Source of the DNA: Microcaldota archaeon
Lineage (GTDB): Archaea; Micrarchaeota; Micrarchaeia; Micrarchaeales; Micrarchaeaceae
Direction of reading: 5' to 3'
DNA length: 20,990 nt
NCBI GenBank assembly: GCA_021850375.1
Contig: JAJZLZ010000046.1
Coordinates: 1 to 20,990, forward strand
Part shown: one piece after another, positions 14,207 to 20,777 of the stretch
Position numbering within the stretch: position 1 is the first letter of the stretch
Layout: the number at the start of each line of letters is the position of its first letter
Made by a program: the position numbers and the translations under genes
The notes under the pieces: model-generated
What the model saw: the letters and a program-made list of their open reading frames with translations, nothing else
Told to the model about the DNA's origin: nothing
Database searches by the model: none

Positions 14207-15337
14207 ATGTTCGGGAAAAAGAGCAAGAAAATAATAATCAACGGGCAGGAAGTGGAGCTGCAGCCAAAGCCATCCCCATTCTCAAAGCTCTTTAGCATGC
14301 CACCAAAGAAGATAAACCAGCAAAATACTAACCCACAGCCAAATGCCGCGCCATCATTGCAGCCGTCCACACCGACATCTACAAATGCGCAGCAGGCGCC
14401 ATCACCGCAGATTCAGATACAGCCGCAAAAAGTCAACGAGAACATGCCCGGATTTAGCGACACTCAGCTGCGCGCTGCTAAACTTAAGATGAAGCCTCCT
14501 AGCAAATTCCAGATGTATCTTGAAGGGGTCGGAGCCAAGAGCAAAGGCCTTGAAAACGCTATGCGTGCACAGGGCATGAAGATCAGCATGTATCAGTTTA
14601 TACGCAATATGATGATTGTATCAATCCTTCTTGCTTTTGCTGTGGGAGTTGCGATATTTGTATTATTTAAGAGCAGAACCGCTCTTGCATTGCCGCTGGA
14701 TTTCATATTTGCAGTTCTTATCGGCATAGTAGTGTACATGATGGCATTCCAGTCATTTTTAAACTATCCAAAACGCCAGATAAACAGCGCAGCAAAAAAC
14801 GTGGAGAGGGACATACTCTTTGCAGCAAGAGATATGATAATATCGTTAAGATCCGGCCTGCCGCTGTTTAATGCGATAACATCAATCAGCACCGGATACG
14901 GAGATGCGAGCAAGGAGTTCGCAAAGATCGTTGAGAAGGTCCAAATAGGCACCACCCTTGAGGATGCTATAGACCAAACAGTTGCAGACAGCAAGAGCCC
15001 TTCTTTTAAGCGCATTATGATACAGGCGGCAGTAAGCATACGGGCAGGAGCAGATATCACATCGGCGCTTCAGAGCGTCATAGACCAGCTATCGCAGGAG
15101 AGGGTCATCGAGCTGAGAAGGTACGGCCAGCGCCTCAACGCCATTGCGATGTTTTACATGCTCTTTGGAATAATAGTGCCAAGCATGGGAATTGCGGTAC
15201 TTAGCATATTAACTACCTTCATCGCGATATTCACGATAGATTTCACGGTATTGGAGTTCGCACTTGTCGGTATATTTTTCCTGCAGATAATATTTTTGTT
15301 GATGGTCACTTCTTCAAGACCAGTCTTTAGCATGTGA
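14207..15337 (+). CDS. FlaJ/TadC-like membrane platform protein (T2SSF domain), long N-terminal tail
   Basis: 376 residues. The first 100 or so are cytosolic and include a Pro/Gln/Asn-rich low-complexity stretch (about 35-80). Transmembrane segments lie at about 132-155 and 163-183. A cytosolic T2SSF domain (about 195-310) follows, with the characteristic early helix RDMIISLRSGLPLFNAI and SIRAGADITSALQSVIDQL. Two further transmembrane segments end the chain (about 312-345 and 350-368). These proteins form the inner-membrane platform on which the ATPase acts. It starts directly after the stop of the previous gene and ends 4 nt before the second platform gene. Two different platform proteins in tandem is the arrangement of Tad systems (TadB/TadC). 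Confidence 0.87.
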   Translation: MFGKKSKKIIINGQEVELQPKPSPFSKLFSMPPKKINQQNTNPQPNAAPSLQPSTPTSTNAQQAPSPQIQIQPQKVNENMPGFSDTQLRAAKLKMKPPSKFQMYLEGVGAKSKGLENAMRAQGMKISMYQFIRNMMIVSILLAFAVGVAIFVLFKSRTALALPLDFIFAVLIGIVVYMMAFQSFLNYPKRQINSAAKNVERDILFAARDMIISLRSGLPLFNAITSISTGYGDASKEFAKIVEKVQIGTTLEDAIDQTVADSKSPSFKRIMIQAAVSIRAGADITSALQSVIDQLSQERVIELRRYGQRLNAIAMFYMLFGIIVPSMGIAVLSILTTFIAIFTIDFTVLEFALVGIFFLQIIFLLMVTSSRPVFSM

Positions 15338-15341
15338 TGAT

Positions 15342-16334
15342 ATGGCAATAAGATTCGAGCGTTTGATAACAAGAAGCCTTGCGATATATCTATCACGCGA
15401 GCTTGACCTTGCCGGCATGAAGACCAGCGTAGAGAGCATAGCCAGAACTATGGTCATAGGCTTCATCGCGCTCTTTGTTGTAGTCACAATGCTCGCATAC
15501 ATATACACCCACTTAAATCCAGCACTTGACGCACTCGCAGGAATAGGCGTTGGCGCACTGTTTGTAGGGCTTGTCTATACGTTTTTGGAATACAAGATAG
15601 ACCAGAGAAAGACCAAGATGGAACAAATGCTTCCGGATTATCTGCAAATAGCATCAGCAAACTTAAGAAGCGGCATTGCGCTTGACAGGGCGATGCTTCT
15701 CGCCGCAAGGCCGGAGTTTGGCTTTTTGAGCGAGGACATCAAGAAGATGAACATGCAGATATTCAGCGGAGAGAACTTCAACGATGCATTGCGCGGGCTT
15801 GCTTTACGCTACAGGTCATTTCAACTAACCCACGCCATACGCATGATAATAGAGTCACTCACATTCGGAGGGGCGATGGCGGACCTTTTAGAACAGCTAT
15901 CAAAGGACATGAGAAATCAGCAGATGACCCAAAAGGAGGTCTCCGGGCAGCTCTTCTTATATAGTATTTTCATTGTCTTTGCAGGGCTTGTAGCATCTCC
16001 AGTGCTATATGGCTTAACGAGCCAGATGATTGTAGTAACAGACCAGGTATGGAAGGGCATACTCGCCTCAAACCCAGGAGGCCTGCCCACTACGGGCCTC
16101 TCGTTTTTGAAGCCAAGCCCTCCTAAGATCACCCCGCAGCAATACCACACATTCTCCATAATAGCAATAGTGATAATAACCGGGTTCTCAAGCCTTATAA
16201 TGTCTGCTATATCCTCCGGCAAGGCGATAAAGGGATTAAAGTATCTGCCCGTATTCATAATTTTAGGTGTGGTCATATATATAGGAGTTAAAGCGCTTAT
16301 AGCATCGATATTTGCTGGCATTGGGGGCGCATAG
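15342..16334 (+). CDS. second FlaJ/TadC-like membrane platform protein (T2SSF domain)
   Basis: 330 residues. Transmembrane segments lie at about 36-56 and 65-82, a T2SSF domain at about 95-200 (MLPDYLQIASANLRSGIALD, then ESLTFGGAMADLLEQLSKDM), and transmembrane segments at about 203-225, 270-290 and 300-325. A Pro/Gly-rich loop of about 45 residues (225-268) faces outside or the periplasm-equivalent. It is the last gene of the operon; downstream is only a short gap to the convergent ABC permease. With the preceding gene it probably forms a hetero-oligomeric platform. No filament subunit (class III signal peptide followed by a hydrophobic helix) was found next to it, so the pilin must be encoded elsewhere. 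Confidence 0.9.
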   Translation: MAIRFERLITRSLAIYLSRELDLAGMKTSVESIARTMVIGFIALFVVVTMLAYIYTHLNPALDALAGIGVGALFVGLVYTFLEYKIDQRKTKMEQMLPDYLQIASANLRSGIALDRAMLLAARPEFGFLSEDIKKMNMQIFSGENFNDALRGLALRYRSFQLTHAIRMIIESLTFGGAMADLLEQLSKDMRNQQMTQKEVSGQLFLYSIFIVFAGLVASPVLYGLTSQMIVVTDQVWKGILASNPGGLPTTGLSFLKPSPPKITPQQYHTFSIIAIVIITGFSSLIMSAISSGKAIKGLKYLPVFIILGVVIYIGVKALIASIFAGIGGA

Positions 16335-16408
16335 GCAAATAGCCCGCCAATGTTTTACATGCATGCGCCATTCACGTAATGATTTTATTATTTCCGCTCT
16401 TAGCCTTT

Positions 16409-17158
16409 CTAGCTCTCGCGCCACTGCGCCTTTTTATACGCCACAATTATCAGGGCTATGCAAATTGCTATAAGCACAATCCAGTCAGCATACAAATTCA
16501 CCGGTGCGATGTGCGTGAACCCTATTGCGCTCTGCACGATCTGCGCCGCATATGTTGTAGGGGATATGTATGCGAGATAGCGAAATGGCATGGGAATGTA
16601 GCTTATCGGATAGTATACGGGAGGCAGCGTGCTTAGAACTATCGAGATTATGCCAGAAAATCCCCAGCTCTGCACCACATCAGAGGTTAATGTAGATAAG
16701 AGATATCCTAAAACTATGGAGAAGACAAATGTTATTACCATAACAGATGCAAGTATTAATGTTTGCATTAGTGTTGGATGTATATATATCCCCGCAAGTA
16801 TTGCAAGCAAAACTATGACCGGCGCGGCGAATATGAGCTCGGATATTCCCATGCCAACAATATACGTCGCAGAGCTTGTTGGCGAGCTCACCACCATGTC
16901 TTGTAGTTTCATATCATTTTTCAGATGAGACAGATCTCCTTGCAGCCCTATTCCTGCGGTTATTGTAGTCATTATAAGTGCGCCCTCAATCCCTACGCCT
17001 ATTAGCCCGCCATGGCTGATTAGCACTATTATCACAAGTATTGAAAACGGCGCAAGTATGGTGTTGATAAGCATTATTGGATAGTTCTGCATCGCATAGA
17101 TCGCATTTATCAAAACAGATGCGAGCAGCTGGCTCATTATACTCCTTTTAATCACCAT
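16409..17158 (-). CDS. ABC-2 type transporter permease
   Basis: 249-residue integral membrane protein with six hydrophobic segments and the ABC-2 arrangement: an N-terminal helix, a loop with LQDMVVSSPTS (a coupling-helix-like segment), and PPVYYPISYIP between the fifth and sixth helices, which is the common ABC-2 signature. It overlaps the 3' end of the ATPase gene by 7 nt (ATGGTGA), so the two are translationally coupled and form one exporter. The substrate (drug, lipid, glycan or peptide) is not evident. It converges with the pilus-like operon. Confidence 0.9.
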   Translation of the reverse strand: MVIKRSIMSQLLASVLINAIYAMQNYPIMLINTILAPFSILVIIVLISHGGLIGVGIEGALIMTTITAGIGLQGDLSHLKNDMKLQDMVVSSPTSSATYIVGMGISELIFAAPVIVLLAILAGIYIHPTLMQTLILASVMVITFVFSIVLGYLLSTLTSDVVQSWGFSGIISIVLSTLPPVYYPISYIPMPFRYLAYISPTTYAAQIVQSAIGFTHIAPVNLYADWIVLIAICIALIIVAYKKAQWRES

Positions 17159-18087
17159 TCGCCATCACCTCCTGCTTCATCTTCCATGGTTATTGGCCTT
17201 TTTACAACCGTATAGAACACGTCTTCAAGTGACGCGGGGTTTATTGAGAATTTCACCTTCTCCTTTATGAGCTTATTTGATAGCATGAACGCCTTTTTTT
17301 CGCTCGCCATTACCTGGTGCCCTCCCTCAAAGCCCACCGTCCTAAATCCCTTTAGCGCCTTTGGCTTATAACTTTGCATTATTCGTATGCTGTATTGCTG
17401 CCCGAGCCTGCGCCTCAGCTCATCCATCGATCCAATTGCCAGCAGGCGGCCATTGTCCATTATCCCTATGCTATCTGCCAGATATTCCGCCTCTTCAAGA
17501 TAATGCGTTGTAAGAAATATCAAATAGTCCTTTTTCAGCCCGCTTAGCATCGCCCACAGATCCGCCCTTGATATGGGATCAAGCCCGGTTGTTGGCTCAT
17601 CTAAAAATATGACCTTTGCCTCGGATGCGAGCACTGTTGCGACCATCACCTTTCTCTTCGTGCCTCCGGAGAGCTTTCGGTTTAGCGTGTTCTCATGACG
17701 CTCTATTCCAAGCTTCTTTAATGACTCTTTCACCCTTCTCGCCGCATCCTTATATGGAAATCCCCTGTATAGAAGATAGCACAGTATAGTCTGCCTTGGA
17801 GTCAGCCATGGTATCGCCCTTGCCTCCTGAGGTACTATGGCTATTGCTTCGCGTACTTTTTTTGGCTCCGATACAATATCAAAACCATTTATAGTTGCAG
17901 AGCCAGAACTTGGCATAAGCTCTGTTGATAATATCCGTATAAGGGTCGTTTTGCCCGCGCCATTGCGGCCTATCATCGCAAATATTCCATGGCTTGGAAA
18001 TTCGAAGCTGACCTTACTTAGCGCGTGAATTTTCCCATCGTATATCTTAGAGAGGTTTTTGCATAAAAGTCCTTCCATTAATCTCAC
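17152..18087 (-). CDS. ABC transporter ATP-binding protein (DrrA/CcmA-like)
   Basis: 311 residues with all ATPase elements: Walker A GRNGAGKTT (40-48), Q-loop Gln87, signature LSGGT (139-143), Walker B VIFLDEP (159-165), D-loop GLDP and switch His195. The C-terminal part (about 215-311) resembles the extra domain of drug- and lipid-exporting ABC-2 ATPases; a final LEDVFYTVV is typical of this DrrA-like group. A second ATG at 18076-18078 is a possible alternative start. A TATA-like AAATAAATA lies at about 18113-18121 on this strand. It works with the permease that follows and overlaps it. Confidence 0.93.
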   Translation of the reverse strand: MRLMEGLLCKNLSKIYDGKIHALSKVSFEFPSHGIFAMIGRNGAGKTTLIRILSTELMPSSGSATINGFDIVSEPKKVREAIAIVPQEARAIPWLTPRQTILCYLLYRGFPYKDAARRVKESLKKLGIERHENTLNRKLSGGTKRKVMVATVLASEAKVIFLDEPTTGLDPISRADLWAMLSGLKKDYLIFLTTHYLEEAEYLADSIGIMDNGRLLAIGSMDELRRRLGQQYSIRIMQSYKPKALKGFRTVGFEGGHQVMASEKKAFMLSNKLIKEKVKFSINPASLEDVFYTVVKRPITMEDEAGGDGEW

Positions 18088-18188
18088 GGCTTACGTTAAA
18101 TCTCGCCCAAGGTATTTATTTGTTTTTAAGAGCTATAATTTGCTGGGTTTATAATGGCCGTTAGGCTCTTATCGCATCAAAATCTCTT

Positions 18189-18626
18189 TTATCTCACAGC
18201 CTTCTTCACAAGAGCGGTAATTTTTGCCTCTTCTACGCTGGTTAAATCTACTAGCGCAAATCCTGTAGGCCACATTTTGCCTTCGTCTAGATTTGCCTTG
18301 TCGCTAAAACCAAAAGTTGAGTATCTTGCCTTGAATTTGCCCGCATTCTGGAAGAAGCAGATAATTTTATCTCCCTTTGCATATGCAGGCATGCCATACC
18401 AGGTTTTAGGAGAAAGCTCTGGCGCTGCTGCTTTGACTATTGTATGTATGCGCTTTGCCATTGAACGATCTGGCTCCTTCATTTTGGCGATTGCGGCAAG
18501 AACAGCCTCTTCGCCATTAGCCTTAGCGTTCTTCTCTTTGAGGTACTCCTTCATCGCGGCTAGCTCCTCTTTGCTTAACCCTTTATTTTTGCTCTCCATA
18601 AAATCATTCCAATTACAATAAGCCAT
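18189..18626 (-). CDS. DUF1801/YdhG-like protein
   Basis: 145 residues. The second half has the features of the DUF1801/YdhG family, a small alpha/beta fold sometimes called an iron-chaperone-like domain. These are [27 protein letters not shown] with the W-Y-G-M-P-A-Y signature, then [22 protein letters not shown]. The N-terminal 45 residues are helical and charged. The biochemical role of the family is not settled. Its ATG follows immediately after the stop of the VOC gene, so the two are one operon. The same pairing is common in bacteria. A long frame on the opposite strand (18154-18621) is a shadow of this gene. Confidence 0.85.
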   Translation of the reverse strand: MAYCNWNDFMESKNKGLSKEELAAMKEYLKEKNAKANGEEAVLAAIAKMKEPDRSMAKRIHTIVKAAAPELSPKTWYGMPAYAKGDKIICFFQNAGKFKARYSTFGFSDKANLDEGKMWPTGFALVDLTSVEEAKITALVKKAVR

Positions 18627-19112
18627 CTACTCTTCCATATATGCCTGCCTGATTTTGTCAATGTCAAGCTTTGCCATCTTAAGCATCGCTTTCATTGCCC
18701 TATCTCTTCCTTGCTTGTTTGAACCGGCAAGATACTTTGGCATCTGATCTGGTATTACCTGCCATGTTAAGCCATATTTATCTGTCAACCAACCGCATCT
18801 ACTTGGCTTTCCTCCGCCTTTTAGCAAGCTGCTCCAATAGTAATTAACCTCTTTTTGGTCCTTGCAGTTGACTACAAACGAAGTTGCTGCTGAGAATTGT
18901 GTGAATCCTTTGGCTTTGCCCCCATTTATTAAAGTAAATGTCATATTTGCAAGTTTAATTGTTACAAGATACGTATTTGGGCCGCTTGGGGTATCTTTTA
19001 GTTTTGTGTTGCTGATTATTTTGCCCTTAAAAACAGATGCATAAAATTTCGCGGCTTCATCTGCGTTGTCTACAAACCATAAAAATGAGGTGATTTTCAT
19101 AGAATTCATCAT
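18627..19112 (-). CDS. VOC superfamily protein, PhnB/3-demethylubiquinone methyltransferase-like
   Basis: 161 residues with a paired beta-alpha-beta-beta-beta fold. The opening KITSFLWFVDNADEAAKFYASVFKGKI and the later WLTDKYGLTWQVIP are hallmarks of the PhnB-like branch of the VOC (glyoxalase/bleomycin resistance) superfamily, often named 3-demethylubiquinone-9 3-methyltransferase-like. Despite that name no SAM-binding motif is present, and catalytic function is unproven. The two halves are visible as repeats, the second being degenerate. It is the first gene of a two-gene operon with the DUF1801-like protein. Two overlapping palindromes sit just upstream. It looks like a gene acquired from bacteria. 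Confidence 0.87.
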   Translation of the reverse strand: MMNSMKITSFLWFVDNADEAAKFYASVFKGKIISNTKLKDTPSGPNTYLVTIKLANMTFTLINGGKAKGFTQFSAATSFVVNCKDQKEVNYYWSSLLKGGGKPSRCGWLTDKYGLTWQVIPDQMPKYLAGSNKQGRDRAMKAMLKMAKLDIDKIRQAYMEE

Positions 19113-19123
19113 TTATATTTCCA

Positions 19124-19312
19124 TTAATAATTTGCTTTGTTGAACAAATAATATTTGTGCAGAATCTTCTTATAACCTTTCTCAACCTGCTTTTCATATC
19201 GCATTCCTAAACCATAATCCTTCAAAAAGTCGTAAAGCACGAACTTCTACATCGCCTCTTGCATCTTATTTCAGTAGAACCGCATGGATGCAATTGTTGC
19301 TCCAAGCCAGTT
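19124..19312 (-). pseudogene. possible gene relic with two in-frame stops
   Basis: One minus-strand frame reads as protein-like for 62 codons except for two internal stops: TGA after ASMRFY, and TAG after NKMQEAM. It continues as FVLYDFLKDYGLGMRY and GYKKILHKYYLFNKANY to a TAA at 19124-19126. Both stops are one G-to-A change from TGG (Trp). I do not recognise the family. It could be the C-terminal remnant of a lost gene or a chance open stretch. It overlaps the promoter of the VOC gene. Confidence 0.35.
19136..19157. promoter_or_regulatory. two overlapping palindromes upstream of the VOC gene (candidate operator)
   Basis: TTTGTT-G-AACAAA (19136-19148) and CAAATA-A-TATTTG (19145-19157) are both perfect inverted repeats with a one-base centre, sharing CAAA. 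The second contains a TATA-like element about 40 nt before the ATG at 19112, so a bound regulator would control the VOC/DUF1801 operon. Function is inferred from position and symmetry. Confidence 0.4.
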
Positions 19313-19342
19313 TTATCATCAAAATATTATTCAAGCAAAGGC

Positions 19343-19354
19343 ATATATATAAAC
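19343..19354 (+). promoter_or_regulatory. TATA box for the ASCH gene
   Basis: ATATATATAAAC predicts transcription from about 19374. That leaves a 20-nt leader containing GGTGG just before the TTG start at 19394. Confidence 0.5.
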
Positions 19355-19393
19355 GTCTAAATAAAAATTTGAATGATAGCAACGGTGGCTTGA

Positions 19394-19711
19394 TTGAAAG
19401 CAATCTGCATTAAGGAACCCTGGGTATCTATGATCGTGAGCGGTCAGAAGACGATAGAAACTAGGAAGTGGACTACCAGTTACAAGGGAAAGCTACTGAT
19501 ATGCGCTTCAAAGACTCCGCAGTCTAAGCTTTCAGGAAAGGCAGTGGCGGTCGTAGACCTAGTAGACTGCAGACCCATGACTAAGGAAGATGAGAAAAAG
19601 GCGTGCTGCGAGCTTTACGAAGGCGCAAACGCATGGATTCTTGAGAATATACAACAGATAACGCCGGTTCCTATTAAAGGCCAGTTAGGTCTGTTTGATA
19701 TTCAGTTGTAA
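19394..19711 (+). CDS. ASCH-domain protein
   Basis: 105-residue small protein that is one ASCH domain, a PUA-like beta-barrel fold that binds RNA or modified nucleosides. It begins MKAICIKEPWVSMIVSGQKT, followed by IETRKW (21-26), the diagnostic G-x-K-T-x-E-x-R segment. A GKLLICASKTP strand, VAVVDLVDC and a final QLGLFDIQL complete the fold. Some members (YqfB) hydrolyse N4-acetylcytidine; others act in RNA metabolism, so the exact role is open. The start is TTG at 19394, since no ATG or GTG is available before the conserved strand; GGTGG at 19384-19388 may serve as ribosome site. Single gene. Confidence 0.87.
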   Translation: MKAICIKEPWVSMIVSGQKTIETRKWTTSYKGKLLICASKTPQSKLSGKAVAVVDLVDCRPMTKEDEKKACCELYEGANAWILENIQQITPVPIKGQLGLFDIQL

Positions 19712-19730
19712 AACAGATTTATCCATAGCC

Positions 19731-19757
19731 GCTCGATAATAGCATAAACGAGCTTTT
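19731..19757 (+). terminator. hairpin followed by T4, after the ASCH gene
   Basis: GCTCG (19731-19735) pairs with CGAGC (19749-19753) across a 13-nt loop and is followed by TTTT. It stands 20 nt after the ASCH stop, between convergent genes. The stem is short, so it is only a candidate. Confidence 0.3.
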
Positions 19758-19782
19758 CCCGAAAGTTTCTTTTTAAAACCCA

Positions 19783-19802
19783 GGTTGCAACCTCCGAGCT
19801 CG
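19783..19802. repeat. two adjacent perfect palindromes between convergent genes
   Basis: GGTTGCAACC (19783-19792) and CGAGCTCG (19795-19802) lie 2 nt apart in the gap between the ASCH and ICMT-like genes, just past the stop of the latter. They may be 3'-end structures or a protein-binding site; nothing else is seen in this gap apart from the hairpin above. Confidence 0.4.
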
Positions 19803-19811
19803 CATCTGTAC

Positions 19812-20450
19812 TTATATAAAATATGGAATTATTCTGGCCGTTTGCTTAGAATAATTGGCGTACACTTTGCCAAATCTTTGCACGAGCGCTATTTCCTCTA
19901 CATGTATTCTATAGGCATAGGCAATTAATAAAAATAAAATATATAATGCTGCTGTTATCAATGATCCTGAAATTATCCCAAAACCAGCAACTAAGAGCAA
20001 TCCACCAAGGTATCCCGGATGCCTTACAAATCTGTAAGGCCCTTTAGTGACAAGTTTTTGATTCTTTGTAGTCACTACAAAGTATGTGAAGAACTTACCC
20101 AGCGTATAAGTCGCCCAAAGCCTGATAAATTCACCGATAATTATCAAAATCAACCCAATTGCTATTATCGATAACGGCAATGTTACAAAACCAAAATTTA
20201 TTACTGAAGCGCGTGCAATTACAAGTAAAAAAATAGCCAAATACTCTGCAGTGTAGATTAAGAAGAACGACAATTTGTCCGTCTTCATTACATTTTTTAC
20301 AACCGAATTCAATCCTTTTGCTTTGGATAATTCTGAATGGTACTTCAATGGCACCAGTACCATTTGGTTGAGTAGTTGTATTGTTTCTGATACCACTACA
20401 AAAAAAGATGCAAATAGCAGCAAATTAGAAAATCCGTAGATTAATGACAT
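19812..20450 (-). CDS. isoprenylcysteine carboxyl methyltransferase (ICMT)/PEMT-like membrane protein
   Basis: 212-residue membrane protein with about five hydrophobic segments. The C-terminal half has the SAM-binding signature of the ICMT/PEMT superfamily: GPYRFVRHPGYLGG at 137-150, followed after one helix by RIHVEEIALVQRFGKVYANY (181-200), where the E-E pair and the Y-x-x-Y are conserved. Bacterial and archaeal members methylate lipids or unknown small substrates; protein prenylation is not expected here, so the ICMT name describes the fold and not the substrate. A TATA-like TTTATTTATACC at about 20487-20498 gives it its own promoter downstream of the tRNA-Asp gene on the same strand. Confidence 0.87.
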   Translation of the reverse strand: MSLIYGFSNLLLFASFFVVVSETIQLLNQMVLVPLKYHSELSKAKGLNSVVKNVMKTDKLSFFLIYTAEYLAIFLLVIARASVINFGFVTLPLSIIAIGLILIIIGEFIRLWATYTLGKFFTYFVVTTKNQKLVTKGPYRFVRHPGYLGGLLLVAGFGIISGSLITAALYILFLLIAYAYRIHVEEIALVQRFGKVYANYSKQTARIIPYFI

Positions 20451-20501
20451 TTAACGCGCCAATAATAAATTATGAATATTCCATCGGTATAAATAAAAAT
20501 T

Positions 20502-20574
20502 CGCCTTGGCCGGGATTCGAACCCGGGTTACAACCGTGACAGGGTCGCATGCTAGACCACTACATTACCAAGGC
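20502..20574 (-). tRNA. tRNA-Asp(GUC)
   Basis: On the minus strand, acceptor GCCTTGG pairs with CCAAGGC and the discriminator is G. The anticodon stem is CGACC/GGTTG around loop CTGTCAC, giving anticodon GTC (plus-strand GAC at 20538-20540). The T loop is TTCGAAT. There is no intron and no encoded CCA. A TTTATTAAAG element upstream (about 20599-20608) is a plausible separate promoter, 42 nt from the tRNA-Tyr gene. Confidence 0.93.
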
Positions 20575-20616
20575 ATTGTTTAGTATTCTAATGCTCAGCT
20601 TTAATAAACATGCATA

Positions 20617-20707
20617 TCCCGCTGGGGTGAGTCGAACACCCAACCTATCGCTTTCCAACATTGGCATCATACTACAGGCGATCGCTCTGCCTTTGAGCTA
20701 CAGCGGG
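20617..20707 (-). tRNA. tRNA-Tyr(GUA) with short intron
   Basis: On the minus strand, acceptor CCCGCTG pairs with CAGCGGG; C1-G72 and A73 are the archaeal tyrosine identity pattern. The D stem is GCTC/GAGC, the anticodon stem ATCGC/GCGAT, and the T arm GGGTG-TTCGACT-CACCC. The loop CTGTAG places anticodon GTA at plus-strand 20673-20675. The gene is 91 nt long because of a 19-nt insertion after position 37. TATA-like TTATATAT lies upstream at about 20730-20737. Confidence 0.92.
20653..20671 (-). other. 19-nt intron of tRNA-Tyr(GUA)
   Basis: The bases between position 37 and position 38 do not fit a tRNA and are removed to restore a 7-nt loop. The bulge-helix-bulge is relaxed: of the four central pairs with CTGT, only three form (G-U pairs included) with TTGG near the 3' site. 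The exact boundary may shift by one or two bases within the AAA run. Confidence 0.7.
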
Positions 20708-20748
20708 ATAGAAGTATTTAAGGCGATATGATATATAATCCTTATGAG

Positions 20749-20757
20749 TTTATATAG
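20749..20757 (+). promoter_or_regulatory. TATA box for the gene at the right edge
   Basis: TTTATATAG is centred 25 nt before the ATG at 20778, which predicts a leaderless transcript. Confidence 0.55.
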
Positions 20758-20777
20758 TGAAGTATAAAAATGATTTG

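Noticed and set aside
10736..16334. Search for a pilin gene inside or beside the operon
   Set aside because: No short frame with a class III signal peptide and an N-terminal hydrophobic helix was found; the surface protein at 4085 has its helix at residues 75-95, so it does not qualify.
18154..18621. 155-codon plus-strand frame
   Set aside because: It is the antisense shadow of the DUF1801-like gene, which has clear family motifs.
19124..19312. Genetic-code change (TGA or TAG as Trp)
   Set aside because: TGA and TAG end other well-supported genes in the window at the expected places, so decay or chance is simpler.
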